Source: Parasalinivibrio latis (lineage in GTDB: Bacteria; Pseudomonadota; Gammaproteobacteria; Enterobacterales; Vibrionaceae). From it: a DNA stretch of 64,000 nt. Shown in pieces: positions 23,901-33,449 of the stretch. The stretch lies in the NCBI RefSeq assembly GCF_036825535.1, contig NZ_CP098813.1:1674001-1738000 (forward strand), given 5' to 3'. The position numbers and the translations under genes were made by a program. The notes under the pieces are model-generated. The model made no database searches. It had not been told where the DNA came from and saw only the letters and a list, made by a program, of their open reading frames with translations. Each line of letters starts with the position of its first letter. The stretch's first letter is position 1.

Positions 23901-25277
23901 TTACAGCGCTTTGCTGATTGCTTCGACGCTCTCTTTCGCATCACCAAACAGCATTGAGGTGTTCTCTTTGAAGAACAGAGGGTTTTGGACACCTGCATAA
24001 CCGGTATTCATTGAACGTTTGAACACGATTACGTTGCGTGCGTTCCAAACCTCCAGTACCGGCATCCCAGCGATTGGACTGTTAGGATCTTCCAATGCTG
24101 CAGGGTTAACGGTATCGTTCGCACCAATTACCAGTACGGTGTCAGTCTCACCAAAGTCTTCATTAATTTCGTCCATTTCCAGAACGATATCATAAGGGAC
24201 TTTAGCTTCTGCAAGCAGTACGTTCATGTGTCCAGGCAAACGACCGGCTACCGGGTGAATACCGAAACGGACTTCAACACCCAGCTTACGCAGTTTGTCT
24301 GTAATTTCATGAACAGGGTACTGTGCTTGCGCAACCGCCATGCCGTATCCAGGGGTGATGATTACTGAAGATGAGTCCTTCAGCATTTCAGCCACTTCTT
24401 CAGCACTGATTTCTCGGTGTTCGCCGACTTCTTCATCAGAACCAGTAGATGAACCGTCAGTACCAAAGCCACCAGCAATAACGCTGATAAAAGAACGGTT
24501 CATGGCTTTACACATGATATAAGACAGGATCGCACCAGAAGAACCAACCAGTGCACCGGTTACAATCAGAAGATCGTTAGACAGCATGAAACCAGCTGCC
24601 GCTGCTGCCCATCCTGAATAGGAGTTCAGCATGGAAACCACTACCGGCATGTCTGCGCCGCCAATGGAAGCAACCAGGTGATAACCAAATGCCAGCGCGA
24701 TCAGCGTAACCAGTATCAACGAGAAGGTAGATCCTTCAGCATTGACAAAGTGAATCATCAGAAGCAGGGAAACGACCAGACCAGCCAGGTTCATTTTGTG
24801 GCGATGTGGAAGCATCAGTGGCTTTGAGCTGATGATGCCGCGCAGCTTACCAAATGCAACGATAGAACCAGTAAAAGTCACAGCACCGATGAACACACCG
24901 AGGAAGATTTCCACCAGGTGAATGTTCAGCATCGCACCTGACAGCTCTGGATGGTCAATAAAGGTATTGAAACCTACCAGTACAGCGGCGAGACCTACGA
25001 AGCTGTGAAGGATCGCAACGAGTTCTGGCATCTCGGTCATTTCTACTTTCTTTGCATAGTAGATACCGATAGCTGCGCCCATTGCCATTGCAAGGATGAT
25101 CCAACCGGTTCCCGCAGAGTCTGGACCAAAAATAGTCGCAAACAGCGCGATAGCCATACCGGCCATGCCGTAATAGTTACCAGAGCGGGCGCTTTCCTGC
25201 TTGGACAAACCCGCAAGGCTCATGATGAAAAGAATGGCAGCAACAATGTAGGCTGCCTGTACAAGTCCTGAAGACAT
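23901..25277 (-). CDS. pntB: NAD(P) transhydrogenase subunit beta
   Basis: 458 residues, usual family length. About nine membrane helices (domain II) are followed by the NADP-binding domain III, with TPGYGMAVAQAQYPV, GIHPVAGRLPGHMNVLLAEA and VIGANDTVNPAA. With PntA it couples hydride transfer between NADH and NADP+ to inward proton movement and is a major NADPH source. It starts 12 bases after pntA, so the genes are co-transcribed. Confidence 0.97.
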   Translation of the reverse strand: MSSGLVQAAYIVAAILFIMSLAGLSKQESARSGNYYGMAGMAIALFATIFGPDSAGTGWIILAMAMGAAIGIYYAKKVEMTEMPELVAILHSFVGLAAVLVGFNTFIDHPELSGAMLNIHLVEIFLGVFIGAVTFTGSIVAFGKLRGIISSKPLMLPHRHKMNLAGLVVSLLLMIHFVNAEGSTFSLILVTLIALAFGYHLVASIGGADMPVVVSMLNSYSGWAAAAAGFMLSNDLLIVTGALVGSSGAILSYIMCKAMNRSFISVIAGGFGTDGSSTGSDEEVGEHREISAEEVAEMLKDSSSVIITPGYGMAVAQAQYPVHEITDKLRKLGVEVRFGIHPVAGRLPGHMNVLLAEAKVPYDIVLEMDEINEDFGETDTVLVIGANDTVNPAALEDPNSPIAGMPVLEVWNARNVIVFKRSMNTGYAGVQNPLFFKENTSMLFGDAKESVEAISKAL

Positions 25278-25289
25278 TCAACCTACTCC

Positions 25290-26849
25290 TTATTCGCCTT
25301 TGCGGAACATTTCAAGCATACGCTTGGTGACCATGAACCCGCCAAAGATGTTGATACTGGCGATAAGAACGGCAATGAATGCCAGGAAGGTCACGAACCC
25401 GATTCCCTGCCCGATTTGCAGCAGAGCACCCACGATGATGATGCCAGAGATTGCGTTGGTTACAGACATCAACGGAGTGTGCAGCGCATGGGTAACGTTC
25501 CAGATTACGTAGTAACCCACGACACATGCCAAGGCGAATACCGTAAAGTGAGCAAGAAATTCTGCAGGAGCATAGTTTGCAACCCAACCAAAGGCTGCGA
25601 CACCGGCCGCCAGGAATCCCCACTTCTTGGCAGGAGATTTCGGTTCTTCTTTTTTCTCTTGGGCAACAGGTTTAGCTTTGGGTGCCGCCGCTGGCTGGGC
25701 TGAAACCTGGATTGGTGGTGCAGGCCAGGTTATTTCACCTTCTTTGACAACCGTGATGCCGCGGAGGATAACATCTTCAAAATCGATATCGATGTTGCCG
25801 TCCTTCTCTTTGCAGAGAAGCTTCATCAGGTTAACCAGGTTGGTGCCATAGAGTTGTGAAGACTGGGTAGGCAGTCGTCCAACCATATCGGAATAACCGA
25901 TGACCTTAACGCCGTTTGCAGTCGTAATCACCTGATCTTTTACTGTATATGCACAGTTACCGCCGTTAGCTGCGGCCAGATCCACAATGACACTACCCGC
26001 CTTCATAGAATCAACCATTTCTTTGGTGATCAATTTTGGCGCAGGACGTCCAGGAATAAGCGCTGTAGTGATGATGATATCAACTTCTTTTGCCTGTTCA
26101 GCGTACAAACGCTCAGCAGCCTTATTGAAGTCATCGGACATCTCTTTTGCGTAACCATCACCCGGACCGGTATCTTCCTGCTTGAAATCGACTTCCAGGA
26201 ATTCGGCACCCATACTTTCAACTTGCTCTTTTACTTCAGGGCGAACGTCGAAAGAACGGACAATGGCACCGAGTGAGCCAGCAGCACCGATTGCAGCAAG
26301 ACCAGCGACACCGGCACCTGCTACCAACACTTTGGCCGGCGGCACTTTACCCGCTGCAGTGATCTGACCGGTAAAGAATCGGCCAAACTCATGGGCAGCT
26401 TCAACAACAGCGCGATAACCAGCAATGTTCGCCATAGAGCTCAACGCATCCAGAGCCTGGGCACGTGAGATACGCGGAACCGAATCCATTGCCATCACGT
26501 TGATGTTTTTAGTGGACAGCTTTTTAAGAAGTTCTTCGTTTTGAGCCGGCCAGATAAAGCTGATAAGTGTTGTGCCATCTTTCAACAGCTCAAACTCATC
26601 TTCTCCAGTCTGCGGGTTCACAGCCGGAGCGTTGACCTTCATTACGATATCGGATTGCCAGACTTCTTCGGCGGAAGTAACTGTCGCACCGGCGGCTTCA
26701 AATGCAGCATCATCAAAACTGGCTAGAAGGCCAGCATCTTTTTCAACTGCTACCGTGAAACCGAGCTTAAGCAACTGCTCAACCGTTTTCGGTGTAGCAG
26801 CAACTCGCGTTTCGTTGGCGAGTATCTCTTTTGGAACACCAATTTGCAT
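25290..26849 (-). CDS. pntA: NAD(P) transhydrogenase subunit alpha
   Basis: 519 residues, slightly longer than the E. coli protein. The N-terminal alanine-dehydrogenase-like NAD-binding domain begins MQIGVPKEILANETRVA, with VAGAGVAGLAAIGAAGSLGA as the dinucleotide loop and RLPTQSSQLYGTNL further on. An Ala/Pro/Lys linker (about 385-410) leads to four C-terminal membrane helices. AGGGAAT lies before the ATG. It is the first gene of the operon; its promoter must lie in the 290 bases upstream. Confidence 0.97.
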   Translation of the reverse strand: MQIGVPKEILANETRVAATPKTVEQLLKLGFTVAVEKDAGLLASFDDAAFEAAGATVTSAEEVWQSDIVMKVNAPAVNPQTGEDEFELLKDGTTLISFIWPAQNEELLKKLSTKNINVMAMDSVPRISRAQALDALSSMANIAGYRAVVEAAHEFGRFFTGQITAAGKVPPAKVLVAGAGVAGLAAIGAAGSLGAIVRSFDVRPEVKEQVESMGAEFLEVDFKQEDTGPGDGYAKEMSDDFNKAAERLYAEQAKEVDIIITTALIPGRPAPKLITKEMVDSMKAGSVIVDLAAANGGNCAYTVKDQVITTANGVKVIGYSDMVGRLPTQSSQLYGTNLVNLMKLLCKEKDGNIDIDFEDVILRGITVVKEGEITWPAPPIQVSAQPAAAPKAKPVAQEKKEEPKSPAKKWGFLAAGVAAFGWVANYAPAEFLAHFTVFALACVVGYYVIWNVTHALHTPLMSVTNAISGIIIVGALLQIGQGIGFVTFLAFIAVLIASINIFGGFMVTKRMLEMFRKGE

Positions 26850-27142
26850 AGCTATTCCCTGACTTATTGGTATGAAAGTGAATAGTTTGTAACTAAGAGA
26901 CGGGAAAATAGCAAGACAATGTAGGAAAAATACGAGTTTAACCTTTCGTTCTTGGCAAATCGCGTTCGATTAGTTACTTCATGTAGTAAAATAACGCACC
27001 AAGGGCATTAAAGGAGGTCAGACCTTAGTAAGAATTTGCAAATTCCAAGTGAATAGATAATGAATTGTTCAAATTCTGTATGCAAAACCACCACTGCCCT
27101 GTGGTTAAATCCCGATAAAGCTATCCGGATTCATAAATTCCA

Positions 27143-27421
27143 TCAATTAAACATCCTGTCGCCCATCTGGTCGATGTACATCTGGGCCTTACTTAACATC
27201 AGTTCGTTTGCTGCATCCGCGGAAGGTAATAGGTCAGATCGAAAAAACTGATGACAAAGGGTCTCCCCTTCTACGTCCTTGCAAATGCGCCCGGCAATAC
27301 GAAACTGGCCACCTTCAGGCGCAGCCTCAGCATAAATCAAATAGCCCTTGTACTGCGTTGGCTCAGCAGCAGGTTTCTCTGCTTCCCGGCCCAACCCGAA
27401 AAGCTTTGACAAGAATCCCAC
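27143..27421 (-). CDS. HlyU-family small protein
   Basis: 92 residues starting with GTG at 27419-27421, which has AAGGAG about 6 bases upstream. The sequence VGFLSKLFG followed by YKGYLIYAEAAPEGGQFRIAG in part, and CHQFFRSDLLPS, matches PF10115, annotated as HlyU after a Vibrio regulator of haemolysin. Many members carry this label without proven function, and the fold is not the ArsR-type of V. cholerae HlyU. A longer frame to 27517 has no supporting signals. Confidence 0.75.
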   Translation of the reverse strand: MGFLSKLFGLGREAEKPAAEPTQYKGYLIYAEAAPEGGQFRIAGRICKDVEGETLCHQFFRSDLLPSADAANELMLSKAQMYIDQMGDRMFN

Positions 27422-27546
27422 GTGCAACTCCTTATATTTCCAGCTTTGAAAAATAACAGTTTGCCATAACACGCGATAGTGACAAACAAAACCGACAACA
27501 AATTTGTTTAAGAACAAAGTGTAGGAAAGTGGAAATGGACAAATGA

Positions 27547-27575
27547 AAAGAGCACGCAGGTGTTACGTGCTCTTT
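27547..27575 (-). terminator. Terminator of the DUF1127 gene
   Basis: Perfect 10-bp stem AAAGAGCACG/CGTGCTCTTT with a 9-base loop, 15 bases beyond the stop codon of the DUF1127 gene. Confidence 0.85.
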
Positions 27576-27590
27576 AAGGCGCAGATTATC

Positions 27591-27779
27591 TTATCGAATC
27601 AGACCGATATCACGTTTAATATGGTCAGGAAGTTCATTCAGTGAATACATATTGGACACTGACTTACGGCGTGCCATTACATCCTTGAAATGATGAATCA
27701 ATCCTTTGAACGACACCGCATAAACACGCTTTTCAGCCCTCAGGGACGCTGTAGCCATGGTCGCAGTTTGTGCGTTCAA
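27591..27779 (-). CDS. DUF1127 (YjiS-like) small protein
   Basis: 62 residues ending with YSLNELPDHIKRDIGLIR, the signature of DUF1127 proteins. Some members bind RNA or influence phosphate and carbon metabolism in alphaproteobacteria; the role here is unknown. I chose a TTG start at 27777-27779 because GAGG lies about 8 bases upstream. An ATG seven codons in has no ribosome-binding site but cannot be excluded. Confidence 0.75.
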   Translation of the reverse strand: MNAQTATMATASLRAEKRVYAVSFKGLIHHFKDVMARRKSVSNMYSLNELPDHIKRDIGLIR

Positions 27780-28040
27780 TTTTGTTGCCTCATAAGTTTA
27801 ACTTACCGTAAAAGATTTTATCTTTTTAAGCACAACAAATTAACTGACATTTTTCCGGGTATCAGATTAGTTTTAATAATGAGTGGCAAGCTACTTGTTA
27901 CCAAACCGTCTCACTATACCTAAATCATTTAGAAATAATTTCTAAATATTAAGTATCAGACAATTGATTTGATCGTAACTATTGATTAACGTCTTCAGGG
28001 AAAAATACACAAATAAGTCTAATTCCAGTTTCGGTGAACT

Positions 28041-28952
28041 ATGTTTTCTTTTTTGGCCCGCCATTCATCAAGTTGCTTAGTTTTGGCCGCATTTGCCGGT
28101 TTTTTGTTTCCCGAAGCCTCAAACGCCACATTTCCATTCCTCCCCTATGTATTGTTCTTGCTTATGTTGTTTACGCTGCTGGGGATCAACCAGCCAATGC
28201 TAATCAAGGCAATATGCCGGCCAAAAGCATGGATATATGCTTTTGTCCACACGGCCGTGTTGACCGCACTTTCCTGTAGTATTGCTTATCTACTGGGAGC
28301 TTCGGATGAAACAGTTCTTGCTGTATCAGGAATTGCAGCAACAGGCTCCTTATTCGCCACACCAGCAATCGCACGCTCTGTTGGACTTGATGCTCTTGAA
28401 GCAATGTCGTTCACCATCACCTCCACGTTGCTCAAACCTGTAGTGCTCTACATCAACCTTACGCTCTTTTCTAGTGACGAATTTGCGTTAAATTTGTCCG
28501 GCTACGTAGCAAGGTTACTTATATTTATATTCGGTCCTATGGCCATTTCTGCCTTAGTACATCATTTTGTCAGTGATAAACACCTCAAGGCGATACACAC
28601 TAAGCTGTCTCAATACACTATTATTTTAGTCTTCAGCTTTCCATTTGGGCTGATAGGTGCTTTCAGGGAGTACTGGAACGAACATACGGTCACTGCGATC
28701 TATATGCAGGCAGCAGGATTTGGAATATGTTTGCTGTTCTTTATTGTTGGGTATGTCATTTATGGAAGGAATGGAAAGGAATCTGCGCTGATAGCCGGTA
28801 TTACTTCCGGGAACCGGAATGTGCTACTGACATACACTATCGCTGGCGCTGCACTTGGACCCGTTTACCTGCCACTGATTGGCGCTCTTCAACTTCCAAT
28901 CTATTTACAACCACTCGCGGTTAAATGGATGGTCAGGCGCTTTGGGAAATAG
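28041..28952 (+). CDS. BASS-family (bile acid:sodium symporter-like) transporter
   Basis: 303 residues, nine or ten hydrophobic helices. The late helix motif SGNRNVLLTYTIAG resembles the conserved sodium-site region of the bile acid:sodium symporter superfamily, and the overall pattern (ten short helices, small hydrophilic termini) fits. The substrate is unknown; bacterial members carry pantoate, pyruvate-like acids or arsenite in other cases. The start lacks an obvious ribosome-binding site. A 31-codon gene on the opposite strand converges with it. Confidence 0.72.
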   Translation: MFSFLARHSSSCLVLAAFAGFLFPEASNATFPFLPYVLFLLMLFTLLGINQPMLIKAICRPKAWIYAFVHTAVLTALSCSIAYLLGASDETVLAVSGIAATGSLFATPAIARSVGLDALEAMSFTITSTLLKPVVLYINLTLFSSDEFALNLSGYVARLLIFIFGPMAISALVHHFVSDKHLKAIHTKLSQYTIILVFSFPFGLIGAFREYWNEHTVTAIYMQAAGFGICLLFFIVGYVIYGRNGKESALIAGITSGNRNVLLTYTIAGAALGPVYLPLIGALQLPIYLQPLAVKWMVRRFGK

Positions 28953-28979
28953 ATAGGGGTTTCCATCTATTTCCCTTTT
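28944..28979 (+). terminator. Terminator overlapping the end of the BASS-family gene
   Basis: Perfect 11-bp stem GGGAAATAGAT/ATCTATTTCCC (28944-28954 and 28965-28975), followed by TTTT. The left arm includes the TAG stop codon. Confidence 0.88.
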
Positions 28980-28986
28980 CCAGGTA

Positions 28987-29082
28987 TTAAATACCGCTCA
29001 CCGGTACAAAGTATACTAGTGAAGACCAGGCCAATACCCAGCCAGTAACTACAGCAAGATCAAACCAGTCACTGTTGTTCAT
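28987..29082 (-). CDS. 31-residue membrane microprotein, unknown
   Basis: A short frame that would escape most gene finders: MNNSDWFDLAVVTGWVLAWS and then SLVYFVPVSGI. It starts at the ATG 29080-29082 with a strong GGAGG 4 bases upstream and ends in TAA. It consists of one hydrophobic, Trp-rich helix with an acidic N-terminus, the typical layout of bacterial single-span microproteins that bind a larger membrane protein. Its partner is unknown; the adjacent BASS-family transporter is one candidate by position only. Confidence 0.62.
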   Translation of the reverse strand: MNNSDWFDLAVVTGWVLAWSSLVYFVPVSGI

Positions 29083-29199
29083 GGTGCCCTCCTATTACGC
29101 TGTCGCTTTAATATCGATATCGGCAGCTCTGAAACTAACTTTACTTAAAAAACCCACTGCGTAGCGGATAGAGCAAAGCAATATATGCACCATGTTGTC

Positions 29200-30972
29200 T
29201 CACGCTGTTTTTTCTTCAAACCTGCACGGATTGTAATCAACTAAATTTTCAGTTTCTGGCGTCAGTGTTCCCTTTTTCCTCGCCCAGCGAATAAATGATT
29301 CTGCCATCGAGATCCCAGTGGATTCAGGCGCGGTAACACCTTGGCTTAACGGTAAATACCCCTCTTTTCCATTAGAGGTATATGATGAAGAAGCCCCTAA
29401 ATACAAGCTGTTGTCATCTACTCGTTCCCATTTTCCACATCGGAAAACATCTAATTTAGTGACCCTGTCACCGATAGGATTACAGCCTTGGTAGCTATAT
29501 CTCAGGCCAGCAGTATACGGAAAGCTACCACTGCCAGTTCCTTCAACTCCATTGTTCGTTGCATTATTGATCGCCCCCTCAAGGGCGGCACGTATTTGCC
29601 TTCCGGTAACCCGGTAAACCATGACATCAATAGTAAACGGCAAAAGACGTCCGGCTATATCCGCAGCAGTTATTTTCCCTGGAAGAATTGAGGTCCGTAC
29701 TCCCCCGGCATTGTGGATAGCAAAGTCCACATCCCAGCCTTCTTGTCTCGCCCCTTCCAAAAATGCTTTACACACTAGAGGTGCAAGTTGGCTTCCTCCC
29801 TGTGCATCTGGGATTCGTATGTGTCTCAGTGGTATGTCAGTTGTGGCAACCACCTCCCCGCGCCATTTGTCTACCGCCGGTTTAAACCGGTCATTGATAA
29901 TTGCTTTTGCACCAGGGTCACTTTTTACTATCATTACATCTGGGCGAGATTCAATTTTGCGGCGAATCCTTGTGTAGGCGTTTTCATCAAGGCTGGAGTC
30001 AGCGTTGGTTTCCAATGTGAGCCTCTGGCCTATCAGCAGTCTATTTCCACCAGAAACACTGGTCACGGTGCCGTCACTGGAAAAATCGATGTCCAATACG
30101 CCCAGGGCCATGCCATAGCAACCCGCCTGCACAATCACCGTACTACCAACCCGTCGTGCATAGGGTTCTTCGACTGACAGACCAAGGTCAGAAAAGTCAC
30201 CCTGTAACGTATGCGTGTGGCCGCCAATAATTGCGGTGAAACCCGGTACTTTTTCTGCCAGTTTAAGATCTGATTCATAACCCAGATGACTTAGCAAAAT
30301 AACACTGTTTACACCTTCATTTTTCAAGTGTTCAAGCGTTTGCCTTGCTACCTGCTCCACGGGCAGGAAGGGGGTGTCGGGTTCAGGGTGGGCAATTTCA
30401 GCCATCTTTTCCAGAGTCAGGCCAACGATAGCTACTTTAAAACTGCCAAAACTTTTCAGCAGGTAATTGGCACAGCGATCATCTGCATTGTAAGTCAGGA
30501 GGTTTTCCAGATCTGCCAGACGGTAATTACGATGCACAGCTTCATTTGACAGATCCCAGTTCCCTGCAAGAACGGGGAAACTGATTTTTTCCATAAACTC
30601 TGCAAAATTCTGGTTACCGAGGTCAAGTTCATGGTTGCCTAATGTCATGGCATCCGGCTTTATATAATTCAACAGGGCTGCATCTGCCTCCCCTCTGAAA
30701 AGAGAGTAATACAACGTACCCTGAAAGCAGTCCCCGGCATGTAAAAACAGAAATTCACGCCCCTGTCCTTCAGCTATTTCTTTTGTCTTTTTAAGGGCAT
30801 TGGCTATTCGTGGAAATCCGCCACAGTTTACATAAACCGGTACGGATTCACCTTGGACTCGAAGGCATAGTGGATAAGACTCCAGATGGGAGTGTGTATC
30901 GTTGAGATGTGCGATGGTCAGTTTAAAGGAAGTCACTGACTCGGGAGAATTCGCATCTTCAAATATGGTCAT
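29200..30972 (-). CDS. 5'-nucleotidase/UshA-family metallophosphatase
   Basis: 590 residues. The N-terminal calcineurin-like phosphatase domain shows the metal motifs AHLNDTHSHLE, LHAGDCFQGT, TLGNHELDLG, LSHLGYESD and IGGHTHT. The C-terminal 5'-nucleotidase domain includes DFAIHNAGGVR, PFTIDVMVYRVTG and FPYTAGLRYSY. Members release phosphate from nucleotides or UDP-sugars. Unlike UshA there is no signal peptide (start MTIFEDANSPESV), so this copy may act in the cytoplasm or use another route. It is monocistronic; divergent from the dehydrogenase gene. Confidence 0.9.
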   Translation of the reverse strand: MTIFEDANSPESVTSFKLTIAHLNDTHSHLESYPLCLRVQGESVPVYVNCGGFPRIANALKKTKEIAEGQGREFLFLHAGDCFQGTLYYSLFRGEADAALLNYIKPDAMTLGNHELDLGNQNFAEFMEKISFPVLAGNWDLSNEAVHRNYRLADLENLLTYNADDRCANYLLKSFGSFKVAIVGLTLEKMAEIAHPEPDTPFLPVEQVARQTLEHLKNEGVNSVILLSHLGYESDLKLAEKVPGFTAIIGGHTHTLQGDFSDLGLSVEEPYARRVGSTVIVQAGCYGMALGVLDIDFSSDGTVTSVSGGNRLLIGQRLTLETNADSSLDENAYTRIRRKIESRPDVMIVKSDPGAKAIINDRFKPAVDKWRGEVVATTDIPLRHIRIPDAQGGSQLAPLVCKAFLEGARQEGWDVDFAIHNAGGVRTSILPGKITAADIAGRLLPFTIDVMVYRVTGRQIRAALEGAINNATNNGVEGTGSGSFPYTAGLRYSYQGCNPIGDRVTKLDVFRCGKWERVDDNSLYLGASSSYTSNGKEGYLPLSQGVTAPESTGISMAESFIRWARKKGTLTPETENLVDYNPCRFEEKTA

Positions 30973-31168
30973 TCTAAATTCCCCTTCTCTTTCAAAGACA
31001 GGATCCTATCAAACCCTTGACCTGGTTCACACCTTTACGGCAAAAGTTTCAGTCATTTCGCTATATAGTTTGGTGAATAAATTCCTTCAAAATGCGTTAA
31101 CTGATTTGTTTTGTCATTCAGCCAGCATTGTGCTTTCAATAAAGCAGTCTCTTACTTAAGGATTAGTC

Positions 31169-32092
31169 ATGGAAAAGCCATCAGATAACAAAGAAAAACA
31201 ATCGCATGCAAGTGTCACTAAAGTGGCTTTCATAGGGCTTGGTGTAATGGGATATCCGATGGCCGGACACTTATCCAACGCCGGATACCCCACAACTGTT
31301 TATAACAGGTCAGAAGGTAAGGCCCATGCCTGGGCCGAAGAGCATCGTGGTTCAACAGAGTCCACCCCTGCAAAGGCAAGCGAAAATGCTGACATCATTT
31401 TTATGTGTGTGGGTAACGATGACGATGTCCGGAGTGTCGTATACGGTAAAGACGGTATTCTTTCCGGCGCAAAGCCCGGCTCTGTACTGGTGGATCACAC
31501 TACCACGTCAGCTTCACTATCGAGGGAGTTGGCGGAGCGGTGCCAGGAAACAAACGTACATTTTATTGATGCTCCGGTTTCCGGCGGTCAGGCCGGTGCG
31601 GAAAATGGTGTTCTTACGGTAATGGCTGGCGGTGAGGAATCAGTGCTGGCATCCGTTGAACCAGTCATGGCTTCTTATAGTAAGGCAATCAGCCTTATGG
31701 GTCCGGTAGGCTCTGGTCAGCTTTGCAAGATGGTCAACCAACTATGTATTGCAGGACTGTTGCAAGGACTATCTGAAGGCATAACGCTCGCCAAGTCAGC
31801 AGGGCTTGATGTGGAAAATGTCATTGGTGCAATCAAACATGGTGCAGCAGGCTCGTGGCAGATGGAAAACCGGGGCAAAACCATGGCAAATAACCAGTTT
31901 GATTTCGGTTTTGCCATTGATTGGATGCGCAAGGACCTTGGCATCTGCTTCGATGAGGCTAAACGCCTTAGTGTAGATTTGCCAATCGCAGAATACGTTG
32001 ATAAACAGTATGCGGAATTACAGGAGCGAGGCTTCAACCGATGCGATACGTCTGTGCTTATTAAGCAATTTGACGATGAGAAACGAGATTAG
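31169..32092 (+). CDS. NAD(P)-dependent beta-hydroxyacid dehydrogenase
   Basis: 307 residues of the 3-hydroxyisobutyrate dehydrogenase / tartronate-semialdehyde reductase family. A hydrophilic 15-residue extension precedes the Rossmann motif VAFIGLGVMGYPMAGHL; the substrate motif is FIDAPVSGGQAGAENG and the catalytic Lys lies in SGQLCKMVNQL. The family oxidises small beta-hydroxyacids; the exact substrate (for example 2-hydroxy-3-oxopropionate) cannot be fixed. AAGGA is placed 7 bases before the ATG. A strong terminator follows. Confidence 0.9.
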   Translation: MEKPSDNKEKQSHASVTKVAFIGLGVMGYPMAGHLSNAGYPTTVYNRSEGKAHAWAEEHRGSTESTPAKASENADIIFMCVGNDDDVRSVVYGKDGILSGAKPGSVLVDHTTTSASLSRELAERCQETNVHFIDAPVSGGQAGAENGVLTVMAGGEESVLASVEPVMASYSKAISLMGPVGSGQLCKMVNQLCIAGLLQGLSEGITLAKSAGLDVENVIGAIKHGAAGSWQMENRGKTMANNQFDFGFAIDWMRKDLGICFDEAKRLSVDLPIAEYVDKQYAELQERGFNRCDTSVLIKQFDDEKRD

Positions 32093-32124
32093 ACCGAATC
32101 AGACACCCCATACACTTCCAGCAG

Positions 32125-32148
32125 ATCCCCGCTAAGCGGGGATTTTTG
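32125..32148 (+). terminator. Terminator after the beta-hydroxyacid dehydrogenase gene
   Basis: ATCCCCGC/GCGGGGAT stem with a very short loop, followed by TTTTT, 32 bases after the stop codon. Confidence 0.88.
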
Positions 32149-32359
32149 CCTGTAATTTAGTGACAACGTCACTACAACTTATAGGCCTGAACAGCCATCA
32201 AAGCATTCATTACACCAACACTTAACCAGCTAATTATTTCTTCACTAAATCATGAGGTTGATGCGCCTCTCATTTTAATTTACGCCTCTAAAATATTCCT
32301 TTATTCACCAGCCTATGTAATTAAAGTATCAGCTTACACATTCCCTTCCAGAGTATTTT

Positions 32360-33388
32360 ATGAGCGGACAGCGTATTTCCAGTTTTGAAGCCGGTCGTGT
32401 ATGGGCTTTGATAGCCGTCATCACTATCCATTCACAGGTTTTTACTCAACAGCCTCTGATTGATGGAAAACCATGGATTGGTTTATTACTGAATCAGGTT
32501 TCTAGATTTGCCGTTCCTTTATTCTTTCTGCTGGCTGGGTACTTTATTGCAGGAAAAATACAAAAAGCCCGACTGAATCATGAATTAGGTGCGCTTCTTT
32601 ACGGTTATTCGAAACCACTTTTAAAAGTTTGGTTTGTTTGGAGCCTTGTTTATCTGTCCATACCTTTCAATATGGAAACCGTATTCACATCAGGTTATTT
32701 TGCGGAGCGGAGCGGCTACTGGAACTATCTGATGATGAATCCTTTGAATTCACTTCTTGAAGGTGGATTTGTTCATCTGTGGTTTATTCCTGCTCTTGTT
32801 ATCGGCGTTGTCATCACCGCTTCAATCCCAAACACCAAAGCACTTATTGTTACCACAATAGCCCTGTATTTATTTGGTGTTGCCGCAGGCAGTTATGCCA
32901 AGCTAACCGGTCTTGAATTTTATTTCTTTACACGTAACGGCCCTTTCTTTTCCTCACTGATGGTATGTCTGGGGTACCTGTTTGCTGTTACTGGATGGCG
33001 TCCCCGTAGCAGCATAGGCTGGGCTTTGTTACTCTTCGGACTATCCTTGCACCTTACGGAAGCCGTATCGCTTCAAAAAACAGGAACCCCTTTTAACGTA
33101 CATGATTTTCTGTTAGGTACCCCATTCTGGGCAGTAGGAATATTTGTTCTACTTAACAACCACCGAGATTTAGGCAATAACCGCGTGGTTGATGCATTGA
33201 GACCGTATGTACTCGGCATTTATCTCTGTCACATTATCGTGACTATCATTCTGTTCAATGTTATCGGGGCTTTCCAGATTCCGAGATGGATCGCTGACAT
33301 CTTATTGGTGCCGGTTATTCTGAGCCTCTCCTACGCTTGGATAAAAGGCATAGAGAAAACACCGCTCCGGTCGTGGTTTCTTCGGTAA
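32360..33388 (+). CDS. Acyltransferase-3 family membrane protein
   Basis: 342 residues with about ten membrane helices. The start FEAGRVWALIAVITIHSQ has the family pattern of a first helix with a conserved His (Arg and His positions) seen in acyltransferase-3 proteins such as OafA and WecH. WFIPALVIGVV and LLAGYFIAGKIQ also fit. These enzymes O-acylate surface sugars or other acceptors across the inner membrane. The acceptor is unknown; no polysaccharide genes are adjacent. A weak ribosome-binding site (AGAG) precedes the ATG. Confidence 0.85.
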   Translation: MSGQRISSFEAGRVWALIAVITIHSQVFTQQPLIDGKPWIGLLLNQVSRFAVPLFFLLAGYFIAGKIQKARLNHELGALLYGYSKPLLKVWFVWSLVYLSIPFNMETVFTSGYFAERSGYWNYLMMNPLNSLLEGGFVHLWFIPALVIGVVITASIPNTKALIVTTIALYLFGVAAGSYAKLTGLEFYFFTRNGPFFSSLMVCLGYLFAVTGWRPRSSIGWALLLFGLSLHLTEAVSLQKTGTPFNVHDFLLGTPFWAVGIFVLLNNHRDLGNNRVVDALRPYVLGIYLCHIIVTIILFNVIGAFQIPRWIADILLVPVILSLSYAWIKGIEKTPLRSWFLR

Positions 33389-33407
33389 ATACGGCCTGTA
33401 ATGATAA

Positions 33408-33429
33408 AGGGGAGCCAATTGGCTCCCCT
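33408..33429. terminator. Palindromic terminator between acyltransferase-3 and pirin genes
   Basis: Perfect 22-base palindrome (33408-33429), arms AGGGGAGCCA and its complement, between two convergent genes; T-rich after it on the minus strand. Confidence 0.75.
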
Positions 33430-33449
33430 AACTTGCACATATAACTTAC

